Of a DNA stretch of 64,000 nucleotides, positions 1 through 12,039 are shown in pieces. Within the stretch, counting starts at the first letter, position 1. Each line of letters begins with the position of its first letter. The DNA is from Linanthus parryae (lineage: Eukaryota > Streptophyta > Magnoliopsida > Ericales > Polemoniaceae): NCBI GenBank assembly GCA_023055425.1, contig JALGPY010000008.1:23223359-23287358 (forward strand). The letters run 5' to 3'. A program made the translations under genes and the position numbers. The notes beneath the pieces were generated by a model. The model saw only the letters and a program-made list of their open reading frames with translations. It was not told where the DNA came from and made no database searches.

Positions 1-46
1 TATTTTTAAAATTTAGCCCCACTGAACAAAGATCCGCCCCTAGTCG
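1..46 (-). repeat. Partial copy of a GGCGGATC-ended MITE
   Basis: The first bases read like the end of the short element seen complete at 50605-50805 and 54183-54380, in reverse orientation: an A/T-rich run, then tagccccact, then gatccgcccc. Only one end is inside the window, so its length is unknown. It is non-coding and probably a non-autonomous DNA transposon. Confidence 0.5.
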
Positions 47-289
47 AGAGCTGCAGTTCCTGAAAATTAATTCATTCCTTGCTCTGTCAGATGGACCAGA
101 TCACAGCTGCTAGCCATGCCCATCTTAACTGATTTTTCCTTCAAAAGAAAAGGCAGTGAACCGGATTCCAACTTTAGGAGCTGAAAATCTATATGGTTAT
201 TCCATCCAACCCTCTTATTTATGTCATACTCTTTTTATTTATTTTTTTATTTTATTTTTTTATTTTTTTGCTCAAGAGGAAAATAAAAC

Positions 290-1265
290 AAGGAAACTAC
301 ATCCCCCAACTAGTGTCCATCGAGTCTTTTACAACCATGGGAACCAACTCAGAAGGTGGTTCCTCCAAAATAACTAGAGTCTCAGTTTTAGCGCATTTCT
401 TAGCCAAGGCATCAGCCAACCCATTCTTTGATCTTGGTGCATGGTGGATGTTGCAATTGCAGCCTCTCACGAGGGTCTTGATGTCTTTAGTGATATTGAG
501 GTAGTTTGGCTAACATGTTTTTTTTTGGTTTTTTATACAATATTAATATGACTTTGTTGGGTTCAAAAACCAAAAAAGTAGTCGAATCCGGACCAACGGT
601 TCAAAACCGGTGCCCGAGTATGAATTGATAACTATAGTGTCTCTCCCAATTTTCTTTTGCCATATTAGCCACGTGGCCCTTTCTTACTAGTTGCACTAAT
701 TGACCTTTTGTTATTTAGCCAACCCATGCACCGGACATACCACCAGTCCACTGGAAGCATTAGTGGAGAAGAATTTGGTGCCCTGGTTACACCAATACCT
801 GGGCACCGGTTTGTCAAAAAAAAAAAAAAAACTACTTCATCCAAACAACTATGATTATATTTTAATAAAAGCTAAAAACCACCGCATCCAAACTAACCCA
901 TCGATGTGGGGTTTATATATGCAGTTGATGGCATCACTGGAATCATTTCCAATTTCCACGTCCTTTAACTGCATTTGGTGAATCAACACCAAGCCTCTAA
1001 GGATGCCCCATATTATCCTCTTGAATGATACTGAACCCAATTTGACCCACCTAGCCTTTCTCTCAGCACACCTTAGCTAGCCATGCCCCCCCCCCCCCCC
1101 CCCCCCCCTTTTATTTTTGGTAACATCACAATTCAACTTGATTTGACCTGTAAGGGGAGGAGACCATAAGTTAGAGAAGTTAACATAACTCTCATTAGAA
1201 TTCTCTTCTTTGAGAGATTTTTTAGTCTCATCAGCAAGGTGATAAGTTTTGGTCTTCATCTCCAT
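290..1265 (-). pseudogene. LINE/plant RNase H-like (RVT_3) domain remnant, interrupted
   Basis: On the minus strand the pieces of a plant LINE-type RNase H domain lie in the right order. WSPPLTGQIKLNCD (about 1175-1130) is the usual domain start with its catalytic Asp. EIGNDSSDAINCI (about 970-930) is the central strand with Asp. HHAPRSKNGLADALAKK (about 450-400) is the C-terminal helix with Asn and Asp, followed by a natural end near 290. The pieces are broken by a homopolymeric C tract (1086-1108) and by about 330 bases of unrelated sequence at roughly 511-850, so no functional protein can be made. The zinc-binding and reverse-transcriptase parts are not present upstream on this strand, so it is a fragment. 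A domesticated RNase H-like gene is the alternative, but the breaks argue against it. Confidence 0.75.
1086..1108. repeat. poly-C tract
   Basis: A run of about 23 C residues inside the RNase H remnant. It is a simple repeat and prone to length error in sequencing. Confidence 0.9.
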
Positions 1266-2766
1266 CGGGGTAGTACTAAGTTGGTTGAAGCAATGATTAT
1301 TGCGACATTTACAGATAGACCAACAGTCGCTGATGAATTATGATTCTTGTTACTCAATAAAGTAAGATTCTTCTCTGGCTAGTGAAACCGGGGTCTAACT
1401 CTCAACTACCATTTCATCAAAGAGTTCAAATGAGTGAAACCCCAATGAAGCCATTCAATGTGGATAGTAAAGTAGCAATTCAAGAGTACAGTAGCACTCC
1501 GAAAAAAGAAAGAAAAAAATCCAACTAAAGATAAAAGGATAAGATAATGTGATGATAACTACCCAAAAAACAGAAGTTAATGTGATCATATCAGCAGTTT
1601 ACCATTAATGAGGTTAAGCAAGATCAAAGACATTCTATAAGATCCATACCAGACCCACTAGTGATCTATCAAGACTCGATGGAAGTCATCTTCATATACT
1701 ATCCGGACCTGTATCATTTACCAAATTAATCAGATAACTGAGAAATTATGGATGCATAATTTTACTAATGACTATAAAGCAACAACAGAAAGTAGGGTGC
1801 TTTACTCCACAAAATATAGATAGGTGATAAAACTAACAAGTAGGGCATGAAGACTGAACGGATGTCCAATGAGATGAATACCAAACATTAATGGGATACC
1901 AGCCAGACAAGTAGGAAATATTAAGAATGCAGGGTTTCTCGTTCAAACTAGCAGTAATAACTACAGCTGACAGTGGAGATAATGACATCCAAAATAGCTC
2001 TTGAAGTATGACTTCCACCAAAATGAGAAGAGCGCATGCATTCAGAAGTGCCGAATAAAGAAAATTAAATCTTTTTTTTTTCAACAAAGAAAATTAAATC
2101 AATTAATTACTTTCAGATCCCCCTCCCCCAAAGAAGAAAAAGTAAAGACACTCACATAGACAATTCTATATGAATATTCTCTCAGAACTCACTGCTAATC
2201 TTCCCACATGAAGCAAGAAAATTGGAGTTTCTACTTCCTAAATCGAAGAATACTCTGATAGGATTATCCATGTCTACAGAAAATGCATGAAGATACAAGT
2301 TTTCCCTTCTGCATCACCTTGTGGACTCATCTGTCCACATGGAGAGCATATTGTAAAGCGTTTGGAAGTCACTAACAATTCAAAGTTTGAGAAAACTACG
2401 GAATATACAAAAACAAATAACCCATTGAGATCCAAGGGTAACGACAGCTAGGGGGTTGGTCCATTTAACAGTTTGTCTAAAGCAGTCAACTGAATCAAAT
2501 ATTTATATTAATATGAACTTCGCTTTCCCCATTTCAACAAAAAAGTGCAAAAATAGGAAACTGCAAAAGTAGAACAAAATATTGGACTTCAAATTCAGAA
2601 CTTAACGTTTCAAGATCCTGAAATTCGCAATACAACCTATATAGAGTTATAGACATCATGGACTGCCATTTCGTATTCAAATCTTAACATCTCAGAACTT
2701 TACTTTAAGATTACAACTTATGTTAGACGTCATAACTGTGATTTACAACCAAACTAACATTTTAAA
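1266..2766. other. Intergenic stretch, no gene seen
   Basis: AT-rich sequence with only short chance reading frames on both strands. I see no RNA gene, long repeat or recognised transposon end. Confidence 0.6.
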
Positions 2767-4900
2767 CTAAAACAGAGAATTTCCCTCGCTTGGATAAAAA
2801 TGTAGCAAAACGGAATCTTTCTTGACCATTTTAATAAGATTGTACAAGTAACAAATTTGGAATAAACAAGTTCCAGAACTAGGAAAAACGATTAGGAATC
2901 ATGAATCATTCGCTGACATCCATACACATCATCCCCTGGAGACGGGACTTTATTTTGCAATCCCGGCCTGATGATCCATTGCCATTTCAGTTGATGCTTT
3001 CGACTTAATTGGGCTTCACTATTAAACGCTTTCACTACTCTCTAACTTCAGCTCCGAGTATTGATCTATAGATAATATTTACCACTAGCCTCTATAAAGT
3101 AACTTTCTAACAGTCCTTCTAACTTGTTCATGTATGTTTAAGAACTATTTTCCCAGTCTTCTTACACAAATCTCAGATGCTGATTTGTAGTAATACTCAT
3201 TTATGAGTTATGCAGATTTTGTATGTTATAATATATGGAAAGCAAGCTCTTCTCTTCAGTTCTCCAGAAGTACTCCAGTATTCCTCACATGTATTCTTTC
3301 TTTCACTGAATTGTAATGCTGATTGGATATGTAATTCCTTTAATAGAATATCTCCTAGTGGGTTTTATAAAGACGGGCCTCTCTTGGTGTTCCACAGAAC
3401 AGATTCTGATTTCAGGTCCTCTTCTGAAGCAGAATATACGACCCCCTACTAGGTGTATCAATATTGTTGAGTTGCAATTCCTGAACTAAGGAGTTCAGTT
3501 TTTTTCTTTTATTAGTATTACCTTGATCTTGTTCTATTTTGTGAAAAAAATTCAATCATACAAGAAAATATGCTTTACGCTGCTGCAAATATAGTGTTCA
3601 TGCAATGCATAAATACATAGGGAATGGCTAGTAGTTGTTTCAAACATGAACAAGTTGAGGACTTGAGGTTGAACTTGTTTAAGAACATGTGTCCTCAGAT
3701 GATAATGATGTTTAGGAAAATCTCCAACTACCCATCAATTTACCTTCTTAAAGACAGACTAACACACTGAGATGCAAAAGTCTCAGTTAGAGGAATCCTT
3801 TTGTCCAAGCATGGTCAGGTCAATTTTACAGTAAACCAGAACTAGTCATATATTCAGATACATGTTTCTCTTATTTCAGTGATCCACAAGATAGACCAAA
3901 GAAATTGCTTGCTCATCTTCACAGAGAAAACCCAGCGATATTGATACACCCCCAATTCTCCAGACAGGACCACCCCAAGGGATAGGCAGCTGCCTTAGGC
4001 CCCGTGGCTGGCAACACCCCCATATTTTATACTCATAGTTGTATTAAATATATATATTAATGAAAAGTTCTCATAAACTTAATGTTAGTTTGGTGGTAAT
4101 CACTATGTTTTTGCCGCCAACTTCGCCCAAGTTCGTATCTCATTGATGAATGATACTACATGTGGAGATTTAGTATTTTACTTAACCCGACAAAATCTAA
4201 AACTATTACTAATTAAAATCAACCAAATCTTTTACATACGAAAGAATAAAAATCTATCTTAATTCTATTTACTAGGCGTTGTTAACAATTAATGACTTCT
4301 TTTGGACATATTTTTTACAGTTAAAACAAACAAAATATGAAATACGAAGTAATATAATATTAAAGAAACTTGTAGTGAGTAACATCATCTTTACTTCATG
4401 GCATCAGAATTTGTTACTTGCATTAGGCCCCCAAAAGTCTTGGCTGGACCTGTCTCTAAAAGAAACAACTCCGCAAAACACATGACTCCAGATTGTCCAT
4501 CCATGTTTGCGAATAAATAATGACTAAATGAAAGAGGTTCACGGAACAGCAATCAATCATAGAAATCAATATGTAAAATAATTCTAATAGTATAATGCAA
4601 GGGTTTCAAGTCAAGACAGTTTGAAAGGCATCACCTGGAGTGGTGCTGTGCAATATGTGTATACGCAAATGGAATTATCACAAATGGGTATTAAAAATTG
4701 ATCTTTTGGAATATGAAATCTAGGGTTCGAATCCAAGCCCACCATTGACGCTATTGTCCAATCCTCACGAGTCTGGCAGTTTGAGGTTGGTGGTATGTGG
4801 ATCAAATACAGGCCCTTATCCGCGAGCGAGCACGTGCTCGTTTGTATCAGGTGTAAACAAACGCCCCGTAAATCGTAACCCTTGAAAGTGGAAATTTTGT
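2767..4900. repeat. Unit 1 of a ~2.2-kb tandem segmental duplication
   Basis: This segment matches 5288-7490 in the same order and orientation with substantial divergence. Anchors are the aaacagagaatttccct block (2771 and 5292), the ggaaagcaa and ctccag blocks (3236 and 5760), the gctagtagttgtttcaaa block (3627 and 6384), the catggtcaggtcaatttt block (3809 and 6555) and the gcatcac/tatacgcaaatg block (4629 and 7224). No protein family is recognisable in either copy. Unit 1 carries an extra element (3962-4455) that unit 2 lacks. Confidence 0.8.
3962..4455. mobile_element. Inverted-repeat DNA element inserted in duplication unit 1
   Basis: About 494 bases begin with agacaggaccaccccaagg and end with cttggctggacctgtct, which are imperfect inverted repeats (AGACAGGwCC). 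The paralogous site in the second unit (near 6699) runs straight from tttcc into agaagaaacaactc with no insert, which is empty-site evidence that this segment is an insertion. No transposase is encoded, so it is non-autonomous. The superfamily is uncertain because the target duplication is unclear. Confidence 0.65.
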
Positions 4901-5287
4901 TGGGTATATACTCGGGTTTCGATTAATGCAATTATCACTAAGCATGAACAGGTCTCAGATAATAGAAGTTGTATCCATCAACTTTTGCTGCACTACCATA
5001 CAGCATCGTCGTTTGGAGAGCACTTTCTGTCTATCTTTGGTGTATTGGGTCACCACTCATTATCTTACTGGCTTATTGTGACTTCATCCCGGGTGTAGAC
5101 TAGAAATAGGTGCACTAAGGTTAGCCTTTTGGCTCTGTTATGTGAGTTTAATGGGAGAAGAATGTGCAGTGAATGGGTGCAGTGAATGGAAGAGTCAAAA
5201 ATCTCTGATTTTCAGTCAGACCTCTCAAACTCCGGAGACCAATTTTAGTGAAGGGAACCCCGGATTTTAGTAAACCAGAGTCCTATT
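4901..5287. other. Spacer between duplication units, no gene seen
   Basis: Non-coding sequence joining the two copies. It contains the small tandem repeat agtgaatgggtgcagtgaatgg near 5167-5190 and no recognisable gene. Confidence 0.5.
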
Positions 5288-7490
5288 GTTAAACAGAGAA
5301 TTTCCCTAAGTTAGATAAAGATGTAGCAAACGAAATCTTTCCTGGTCTTATTATAAGATTCTACAAGTACCAAATTTGGAATAAGCAAGTTCCAACACGG
5401 GGAAAAGAGATGAAGAATCATTTTCTGACATCCATACAAATCATCCACTCAAGAAGGTACTTCTGCAGTCCAAGCCCTGATCCATGCTTTTACAAAGCGC
5501 TAAAGGTACTACGTCTTGCATTAAAGATATAAATTTTCTATTTAAGATTACCTTTAACCCTCTAACTTCAATTCCCAGTATTGTTCTATAGATAATAGTT
5601 ATAACTAGCCTCTTTAGATTTAACTTTCTAACACAGACCTTCAATGCTTGGTCATCAGATGTTTACACCCATTTATCCCAATCTTCTTTTAGAATATCAG
5701 ATGCCGCAACTTAGTAATACTCATTTACGAGTTTAGCATATGATGTAGGTTAGAATATCTAGAAAGCAAACCGTTCTCTCTACATGTTCACTTCTCATAG
5801 AAAAAGTCCCCAGCGGGTAAATGTACTTACCAGATGAGAAATTGTGCTTACCAGAGAAAAGTATACTCCGCCAAATACGGATACACCTCCATGAGCTTTG
5901 GCAACTAAAAGCTGAACGCTCTACTAAGAATCCACTAAGAAGGATCCTAAGGTATACATTGGGGTAGCTAAAAGTCCCCAGCCTTATATTCTGCTTCAAT
6001 TTGTTGCCACAAGGCCACAACTAAGAAGGATTCTAAGGTATACATTGGGGTAGCTAATATTCTCCAGAATGACCCAGTATTCGTCACGTGTATTCTTCCT
6101 TTCACTGAATTATGATGCCCATTCAATAGGTTATTCCCTTAACAGGACATATCTAAGTGGATTTTATAATGATTGAGGGCCTCTTGGTCTCCCAAAGAAG
6201 CAGATTCCAATTTCAGGTCCTTCACTGAAGCAGAATATAAGGCTCTTGCTGGGTGTATAACAATTGGTGAGCTAAAATTCCTTGAGTAAGGAGTTTTTTT
6301 TATTATCTTGATTCTTTTTTAAGTTGTGATAAAACGCCAATAACAAAGGAAATGCTTTACTCGGCTGTCAATCCAGTGTTCAAGCTAGTAGTTGTTTCAA
6401 ATGAGACCAATCTGAGTTTAAACTAGTTCAAAAACACATGAGCTCGGAGCCTCAGATGGTCAATTGATAATATTTCCAATTTACCTTCTTAAAGAGAGAC
6501 TAAACCACTAAGACCCTCGTATTATCAGCCTGAGGAGGGTGCTCTTATCAAAGTATGGTCAGGTCAATTTTACAGAAAACAAATCTAGTCATTCACCTTC
6601 GTGTATCTCTTATTCCAACAACATATTTCCCATAGAAATTGCTTCGTCGTCTTCATAGGCAAACACCACGAAGATGGTAATAATACCCCAACTTTCCAGA
6701 AGAAACAACTCGGCAAAACACATGGTCAACCATATATTACACCCAAATATTAAAAGGTTTGAACTTTCAAGACTTGGTCAAGCATCTATTCAGCCTAAGT
6801 CTAACATTTCCATTACGTCAAAGTTGGGTAACTCATCAGGAACAAGCCTACGCGAGTTGGGTTTTACACATAATTTTCTTCTCCGCTAATTTAAACATGT
6901 TTGTTTTACATTTAAGTGTCTTTGAGTGACATTTAAGTGACAGCAAAGAAACAACCAAACCACACATTTATTTAATTTGTATAGTATCAATCACCTAGCC
7001 ACGTACATTTTCTAGTTCTCTTCTGGGACCTAGACGAAAACAAAGAATTCGATTAACACGGTAAAACATGTGTACACAACCAGATCCAGAGTTGTGTTCA
7101 TCAACAACCAGATTCAGGGAATAAACAACGAATAAATTAAAAATGGGTTCAGGGAACAAGAATCAATCAATCATATGAATTCAATATAAATTTTTCTAAA
7201 AAAAGAAAGATTGTCACAAAGGGCATCACATGGTGTGGTACTGTGGTGTATACGCAAATGCAATTATCAGAAAAATTGAAGTTTTGGAATCGGAAAGCTA
7301 GGGTTTTAAATCCAAACCCACCATTGATTGCCCAATCCTGAATCCTCACGAGTCTGGCAAATTTCGGTTGGCGATACTTGAAGCAAATACAGGTCAATTT
7401 ATCTGTGAGCAAGCACGTGGTTGTGTAGATGTAAATTTGGTCGTATCGGATATGAACAGAATTACATAACCCTTGAAAGCGGAAATTGAT
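5288..7490. repeat. Unit 2 of the ~2.2-kb tandem segmental duplication
   Basis: Collinear with 2767-4900 but lacking the 494-base insertion. It has its own extra stretch at about 5790-6060, which contains a short direct repeat. No intact coding sequence is visible. Short minus-strand frames at 4611-4805 and 7167-7412 are homologous between the two units, but neither resembles a family I recognise and neither continues into a longer gene. Confidence 0.8.
5937..6057. repeat. 35-bp direct repeat pair
   Basis: The block beginning aagaaggatcctaaggtata and ending ggggtagctaa occurs at 5937-5971 and again at 6023-6057, nearly identical, 86 bases apart. It is unique to duplication unit 2. Confidence 0.8.
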
Positions 7491-7664
7491 TGGTTATCTG
7501 CTGGGGTTTCTGTGGATGAAAAGCTGTAAAGCAACATCTACCACTGAGGAGATAGAAGGAGGTGGTGGTGGGACGGTGGCAGCGTGGTGGTTGTCGGATG
7601 GAGAGAGAGAAGAACAGCTGGTGCCTGGTGGCAATGGCAGTGGGTCCCTTTTCGTCAAAACAAC

Positions 7665-7932
7665 CCATATACTTCGTGTGTTTTCTTTGTTTCTTCTTAG
7701 TTTGACTTTTTTATCCGTAGTCATGTCACTTTGACCCAATAATTTGGATAGCACGATACAATTTTTTTTTTGTAATTTTTTTATTAGTGTTGTAGAGTAA
7801 AGTTACTCTACAATATCTTGAAAATATCACTGAATTTTTGTATCATATTGCTAATCAAATCATCGGGTCAAAGTAACCTGATAAATCGTGATAAAAGTGG
7901 AACCAAGAAGAAATAGAAGATATAGAGGAAGT
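7665..7932. mobile_element. Stowaway-like palindromic MITE, copy 1 (degenerate)
   Basis: Shares the inner core of the complete copies at 22423-22682 and 23608-23864: tcactttgaccca, then a T-rich arm, then gtgttgtagagtaaa, then a complementary arm ending in cgggtcaaagtaac. The outer ends are worn, so the limits are approximate. It is nearly palindromic and encodes nothing. Confidence 0.65.
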
Positions 7933-8087
7933 ACACATTTTATTTTCGCCTGAGTAGAGTCACAGTTGTCTGGTACCGTTTTACTCCGTTAACCTTGCAG
8001 ATTTGCACAACTTGCACAAATTGCAACTCATAATACCCAAGTTGCCACTCCTACCCGTTTATAACCGGAAAAAAAAAAATGAAAAAG

Positions 8088-8403
8088 ATAAAGAGTAAAA
8101 GATTTCACCACCTCAAGTTTGATGCAAAGACACTTTCACCCCCTTCTAGTTTGGGAAATGACACTTTCACCATATTGGTCTATCAAATTTTAAAATATTA
8201 ACACCCCCCCATATGACATCGTTAGTCTGGGGGTGGTTGTTCGTCACTTCAGTAGTTTAAGGAACAAATTCGCTCTCCTAACAGTCAAGGGGTGTAAATG
8301 TTCTGGAATTAGGAACACAACGGATGAAAATATCATTTCCTAAACAAGAAGGTGGAAAGTGCCTTTGCATCAAACCTGATGGGGTGAAAGTGACTTTTAC
8401 CTA
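8088..8403. mobile_element. Non-autonomous element of the 'cactttcacccc' family, copy 1
   Basis: About 315 bases with inverted ends (gagtaaaagatttcacc and gtgaaagtgacttttacc). It matches the copy at 49227-49541 along its length, including the central gtctgggggtggttgt and tcacttcagtagttt blocks. It has no coding capacity. Confidence 0.75.
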
Positions 8404-10385
8404 AACGAATATGCTGAAAATATATTTATATTTAAACGTGAAATAAACAGTTTTTATATAATTACATATATAGCCGGGTTCGAACCCATTACCACGTGTA
8501 GGAGCTTCAAAAGTTCTACTACTAAGCTAGCATCAATTTGCTGAGAAATAGTATTTAATACCATATAAAATATTATTTAAATCAAAACATTATTTAAAAG
8601 CATTATTAAACTTCATCGCGTACACACAACAATATGTAATTGTTATGTTTTATGTTTAATAAGGGTATACATTTCTACAAGGTACCGAAATAGTAAGAAG
8701 TGTACATTTTTTGAAAATGAATATTGAATCAATGGTATTACTTGGATTGAAACACAGTTTCTGCTATCTTACACAAGCTTTAGGAAACAAAGGAAAATTT
8801 ACTTTTTCATAACCTTCTTTTGATTAACTCTCTACAACTGGTTTTAGTATTTTTATTCATAAAAATGTCAATATGTAGTTTTGTGGAACTAATACATGTC
8901 ATATATTTGTTATTTGACTCTCCACGGTTGATAATTTTACCAAACATGTATATTTTATTTTAATATTTCACTATAAATTTTACATAATATTTTAAATAAT
9001 ATTTTATCTAAAATTCACAACCATTTTTCTCATAGTATTCTCACACACACAATATCCTAAAATCTTCACAACATTCACAAATTGGCCCTTCATTACACCA
9101 CATAAGTTGTTTGATACCTTTAGAAAATAGTTTTCATGTTTTTTTTTTTAAATATGACTTCGTTACAAAAGACAAATTAACTTTAAAAACGACCATTTGG
9201 TTACAAAAGACAAATTAACTATAAAAATGACCATTCCAAGGACACTTGTCTTTGCATTTTTATTTAGAAACAAATGAGAAGTTTGTCAAAGTTGATCAAA
9301 TAAAGCTTTTGCATTAATTGTACGATAGGCTTTTGGTTACTTTACTTATGGAAGTTAGGTAGTTAATTAAGAAACGGTTGCTTGTTGAAATATCCCATAA
9401 CATGTGCATTCCTTGCATGAAAGTGTATAATGTTAACGACCAAACAAAATTTAGAGTAGGCAATATTGCCCTCCAGGACGAAGAACCACAAAAGCTATAT
9501 ACTAATGGTAGTTTATTTGAGCTATCTTTAGAGTCAAAAGCATATATGCAGTGTTTCGAAAATTTGTAAATGAAGAAACCCGATAATACAAAGGCATATT
9601 ATTTCGCTAGCACAACATAATCATAGAGCGCTAGCTTAAAAGGATAATATAGTCTACATAAAGTATGGGCTTACTATACGCGAAGTCCACAAAACTCCGG
9701 ATAGCTAGCATGTAAATATGATGGCACAATATATAAAATAATATCTCATTAGTTTAACTTAGTATTCATGGAACATAACTAATTTGATTGGGGAAAATGC
9801 ATGCTCTTAGTTTCATAACTCGATTTCAAATGAAGAATCACTAATGTACTCAATATTCTTTTAAATAAATAACCAACATATTGAACCGTAGAACAAACAG
9901 ATATAATCCGTCCATGATATCTTTAGGTTCTCTAACAACTTAAAGTATGTCACAAATTAATTATTTTTTTGACAGTATGAAATTTAGTTATCGTGTCTAA
10001 AAATAAATCAGCTATAGTTAGTAGTAATACAAGATTCAAGTGATGTTCGTCACCAACAGGTCAATGATCCCAAACCCTAAATTGTTTTTCATGGAACCCT
10101 AAAGGCCTAAACCCATCTATTCCAATCGAAGAAATCAAGATGACTTTGCATTTGCTACAAGCTACCCCCCAAAAGAGGAAAGAGAAAGAAGAACAAACCT
10201 CAAATAACAAACTCTATATTTTTCCTTTCTTACCAAACAATACCATATAATCTCCCGTACGTTTTCTCCTAAAGTCACACACATGACCGTTATTCCGTTA
10301 AAATTAAAAACCCCCAACCCCTCATGCCCTAAACCTAATTAAAGAAACAAAATAAAAACCCCAACCAAATCCAGAAACTGCACAG
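8404..10385. other. AT-rich intergenic region, no gene seen
   Basis: Contains a short tandem repeat around 9163-9235 (ttacaaaagacaaattaact, two copies) and otherwise only small chance reading frames. The last few hundred bases are the promoter region of the kinase gene, but I cannot assign a TATA box with confidence. Confidence 0.5.
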
Positions 10386-10677
10386 AACCAACACAATCTC
10401 TCAATCCTCTCTCTCTCTCTTTCTCCACCTTCAAACCCTAACCGTGTGGTGGGTTTTTACTTTTTCTCCTCCCTCTTCCAAACCCTTTCAGGATTCGTAC
10501 TACTTCTCAAAACCCTTCCTTCAATTCCCCTATTTCAACCTCCTCTCTATCTGGGTCCGTTTACAGCAAATCAATCAATCAATCCCACGAACCCTAAATT
10601 CAACCACCCAATTGGAAGCAATTCAAGGTGAATTCAGATACCCAATTGGAAGAAATTCAAGGGTTTGTAGCAGAAAC
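10386..10677 (+). promoter_or_regulatory. Probable 5' leader of the kinase gene
   Basis: Pyrimidine-rich plant leader with a (CT)n run (about 10408-10423) and no ATG before the chosen start, so no upstream ORF is predicted. A 24-base imperfect direct repeat (acccaattggaag-aattcaagg) occurs at about 10606 and 10640, just before the start codon. The transcription start is inferred, not seen. Confidence 0.45.
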
Positions 10678-12039
10678 ATGAAGAGGAAGCTCTCTGATGG
10701 TGGGTTTCACAAGCCTGAGGACATGAAGAAGAGCTCTGTTTCTGGTTCTGTGTTGTTGAGCCATGGCGGAGATGGGGTTTTGTGGTCAAGACGCGAGATG
10801 ATAGGTAAAGGCTCATTCGGGTCTGTCTATTTAGCGACTCTGAAGAAACCCAGGTCGAGATACGGCTGCTTCCCGGCGGCGATGGCGGTGAAGTCGGCGG
10901 AGGTCTCTGTTTCCGGCTCACTCCAGAAGGAGAAAGAGGCTCTCAACAACATTGGTTGGTCTCCCAACATAATCACTTGCTTTGGGGAGGAGATCACTAA
11001 TGGAATCAACGGTGAGATGGTTTATAATCTGTTGCTGGAGTACGGCTCCGGCGGAACCCTAGCCGAATTGATCAAGAAATCCGACGGTTGCGGATTGCCG
11101 GAATCCGATGTCAGGTACTATACTAGGTCTATCCTCAGGGGTTTAAATCACATTCATGAGAAAGGGTATGTTCATTGTGACTTGAAGCCTGAAAACATAC
11201 TACTTGTGCCTAATAACACCAATGGTGGTAGTACTAATACTAATACTAATACTAATGCTATACCTAAATTCAAGCTGAAAATTGGCGATTTTGGTTTGGC
11301 GAAGAGGGCGGCGAAACAGGACAGCAAGAAGAGGAAATTGGAGTTGGACCCTTATTGGAGAGGGACTCCGACGTATCTGTCGCCGGAAGTTGTGGCGGAG
11401 AATGTTCAAGAAGCGCCGTCGGATGTGTGGGCTTTGGGTTGTATTGTGCTTGAGATGCTTACGGGGAAGCCGGCTTGGGATGGGAAGCAAGATTTGGATG
11501 CTGATGAGCTTGTTGCTCTGATTGGGGAAGGTTATGAGGCGCCTAAAGTCCCGGACACGATCTCGAAAGAGGGGAAAGAGTTTTTGAAGGGGTGTTTTTC
11601 GAGGAAGTCGATGTTTAGGTTAACGTCTCAAATGCTGTTGGATCACTCTTTTCTTGAAGGATTGGCTGATGATGAAGATGATGGGGATGATGAGGTTGAA
11701 GGGAATGAGAAGATTTTGTTGATGGGGTCGACGTTGGTAATGTACGAGACTGATGAGGAGGACTATGTATATTCATCGTATTCAGAGGATAATGATGATG
11801 ATATATGTCTTTCAGACGATGATTTGTCATGTTCTTCTTCCTGGTCAGAATACCCGGAAGAGAATGAGGAGTTTTCAAGTTCTGCACCAGAAGAAGTATC
11901 AGGAATTGAAGAAAGAGGTGAGAGTACGAATTCTAATGGAGCTTCTGTTCTTGGTAAGGTCACGAGTAAGCAAGAACAGGTTACTAAAAACACGATGCAG
12001 CAATGTTCGATTCCTTTCAGCATACCTGCTGGAGTCTAG
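10678..12039 (+). CDS. MAPKKK-type protein kinase (MEKK subfamily, MAPKKK17-21-like), intronless
   Basis: A 453-residue serine/threonine kinase, probably cytosolic or nuclear, of the plant MEKK-like group that includes MAPKKK17-21 (stress and ABA MAP-kinase cascades). Domain features: glycine loop GKGSFGSV (43-50), catalytic Lys72 in AVK, catalytic loop HCDLKPEN (166-173), DFG at 204-206, and GTPTYLSPE activation/APE segment (229-237). The Arg of HRD is Cys, as is usual in this group, so it is a non-RD kinase. A TNTNTNTN run encoded by (ACTAAT)4 at 11233-11256 lies between the catalytic loop and DFG. The C-terminal ~120 residues are acidic (DDEDDGDDE) and serine-rich, with no recognised domain. 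The ATG at 10678 is the first ATG in the leader and has A at -3. The frame is open further upstream to 10444, but only from GTG. Exact orthology is not established. Confidence 0.9.
   Translation: MKRKLSDGGFHKPEDMKKSSVSGSVLLSHGGDGVLWSRREMIGKGSFGSVYLATLKKPRSRYGCFPAAMAVKSAEVSVSGSLQKEKEALNNIGWSPNIITCFGEEITNGINGEMVYNLLLEYGSGGTLAELIKKSDGCGLPESDVRYYTRSILRGLNHIHEKGYVHCDLKPENILLVPNNTNGGSTNTNTNTNAIPKFKLKIGDFGLAKRAAKQDSKKRKLELDPYWRGTPTYLSPEVVAENVQEAPSDVWALGCIVLEMLTGKPAWDGKQDLDADELVALIGEGYEAPKVPDTISKEGKEFLKGCFSRKSMFRLTSQMLLDHSFLEGLADDEDDGDDEVEGNEKILLMGSTLVMYETDEEDYVYSSYSEDNDDDICLSDDDLSCSSSWSEYPEENEEFSSSAPEEVSGIEERGESTNSNGASVLGKVTSKQEQVTKNTMQQCSIPFSIPAGV
11233..11256 (+). repeat. (ACTAAT)4 coding microsatellite
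   Basis: Four exact hexanucleotide copies inside the kinase domain, encoding alternating Thr-Asn. It is in frame, so changes in copy number would alter a surface loop without breaking the frame. Confidence 0.95.

Noticed and set aside
4700..4745. tRNA-like B box (gggttcgaatcc), also near 8467
   Set aside because: No acceptor stem, D arm or anticodon arm can be built around either place.
10444..10677. N-terminal extension of the kinase to 531 residues
   Set aside because: The frame is open, but the first codon is GTG. The first ATG is at 10678, in good context, and the extension has no family resemblance.
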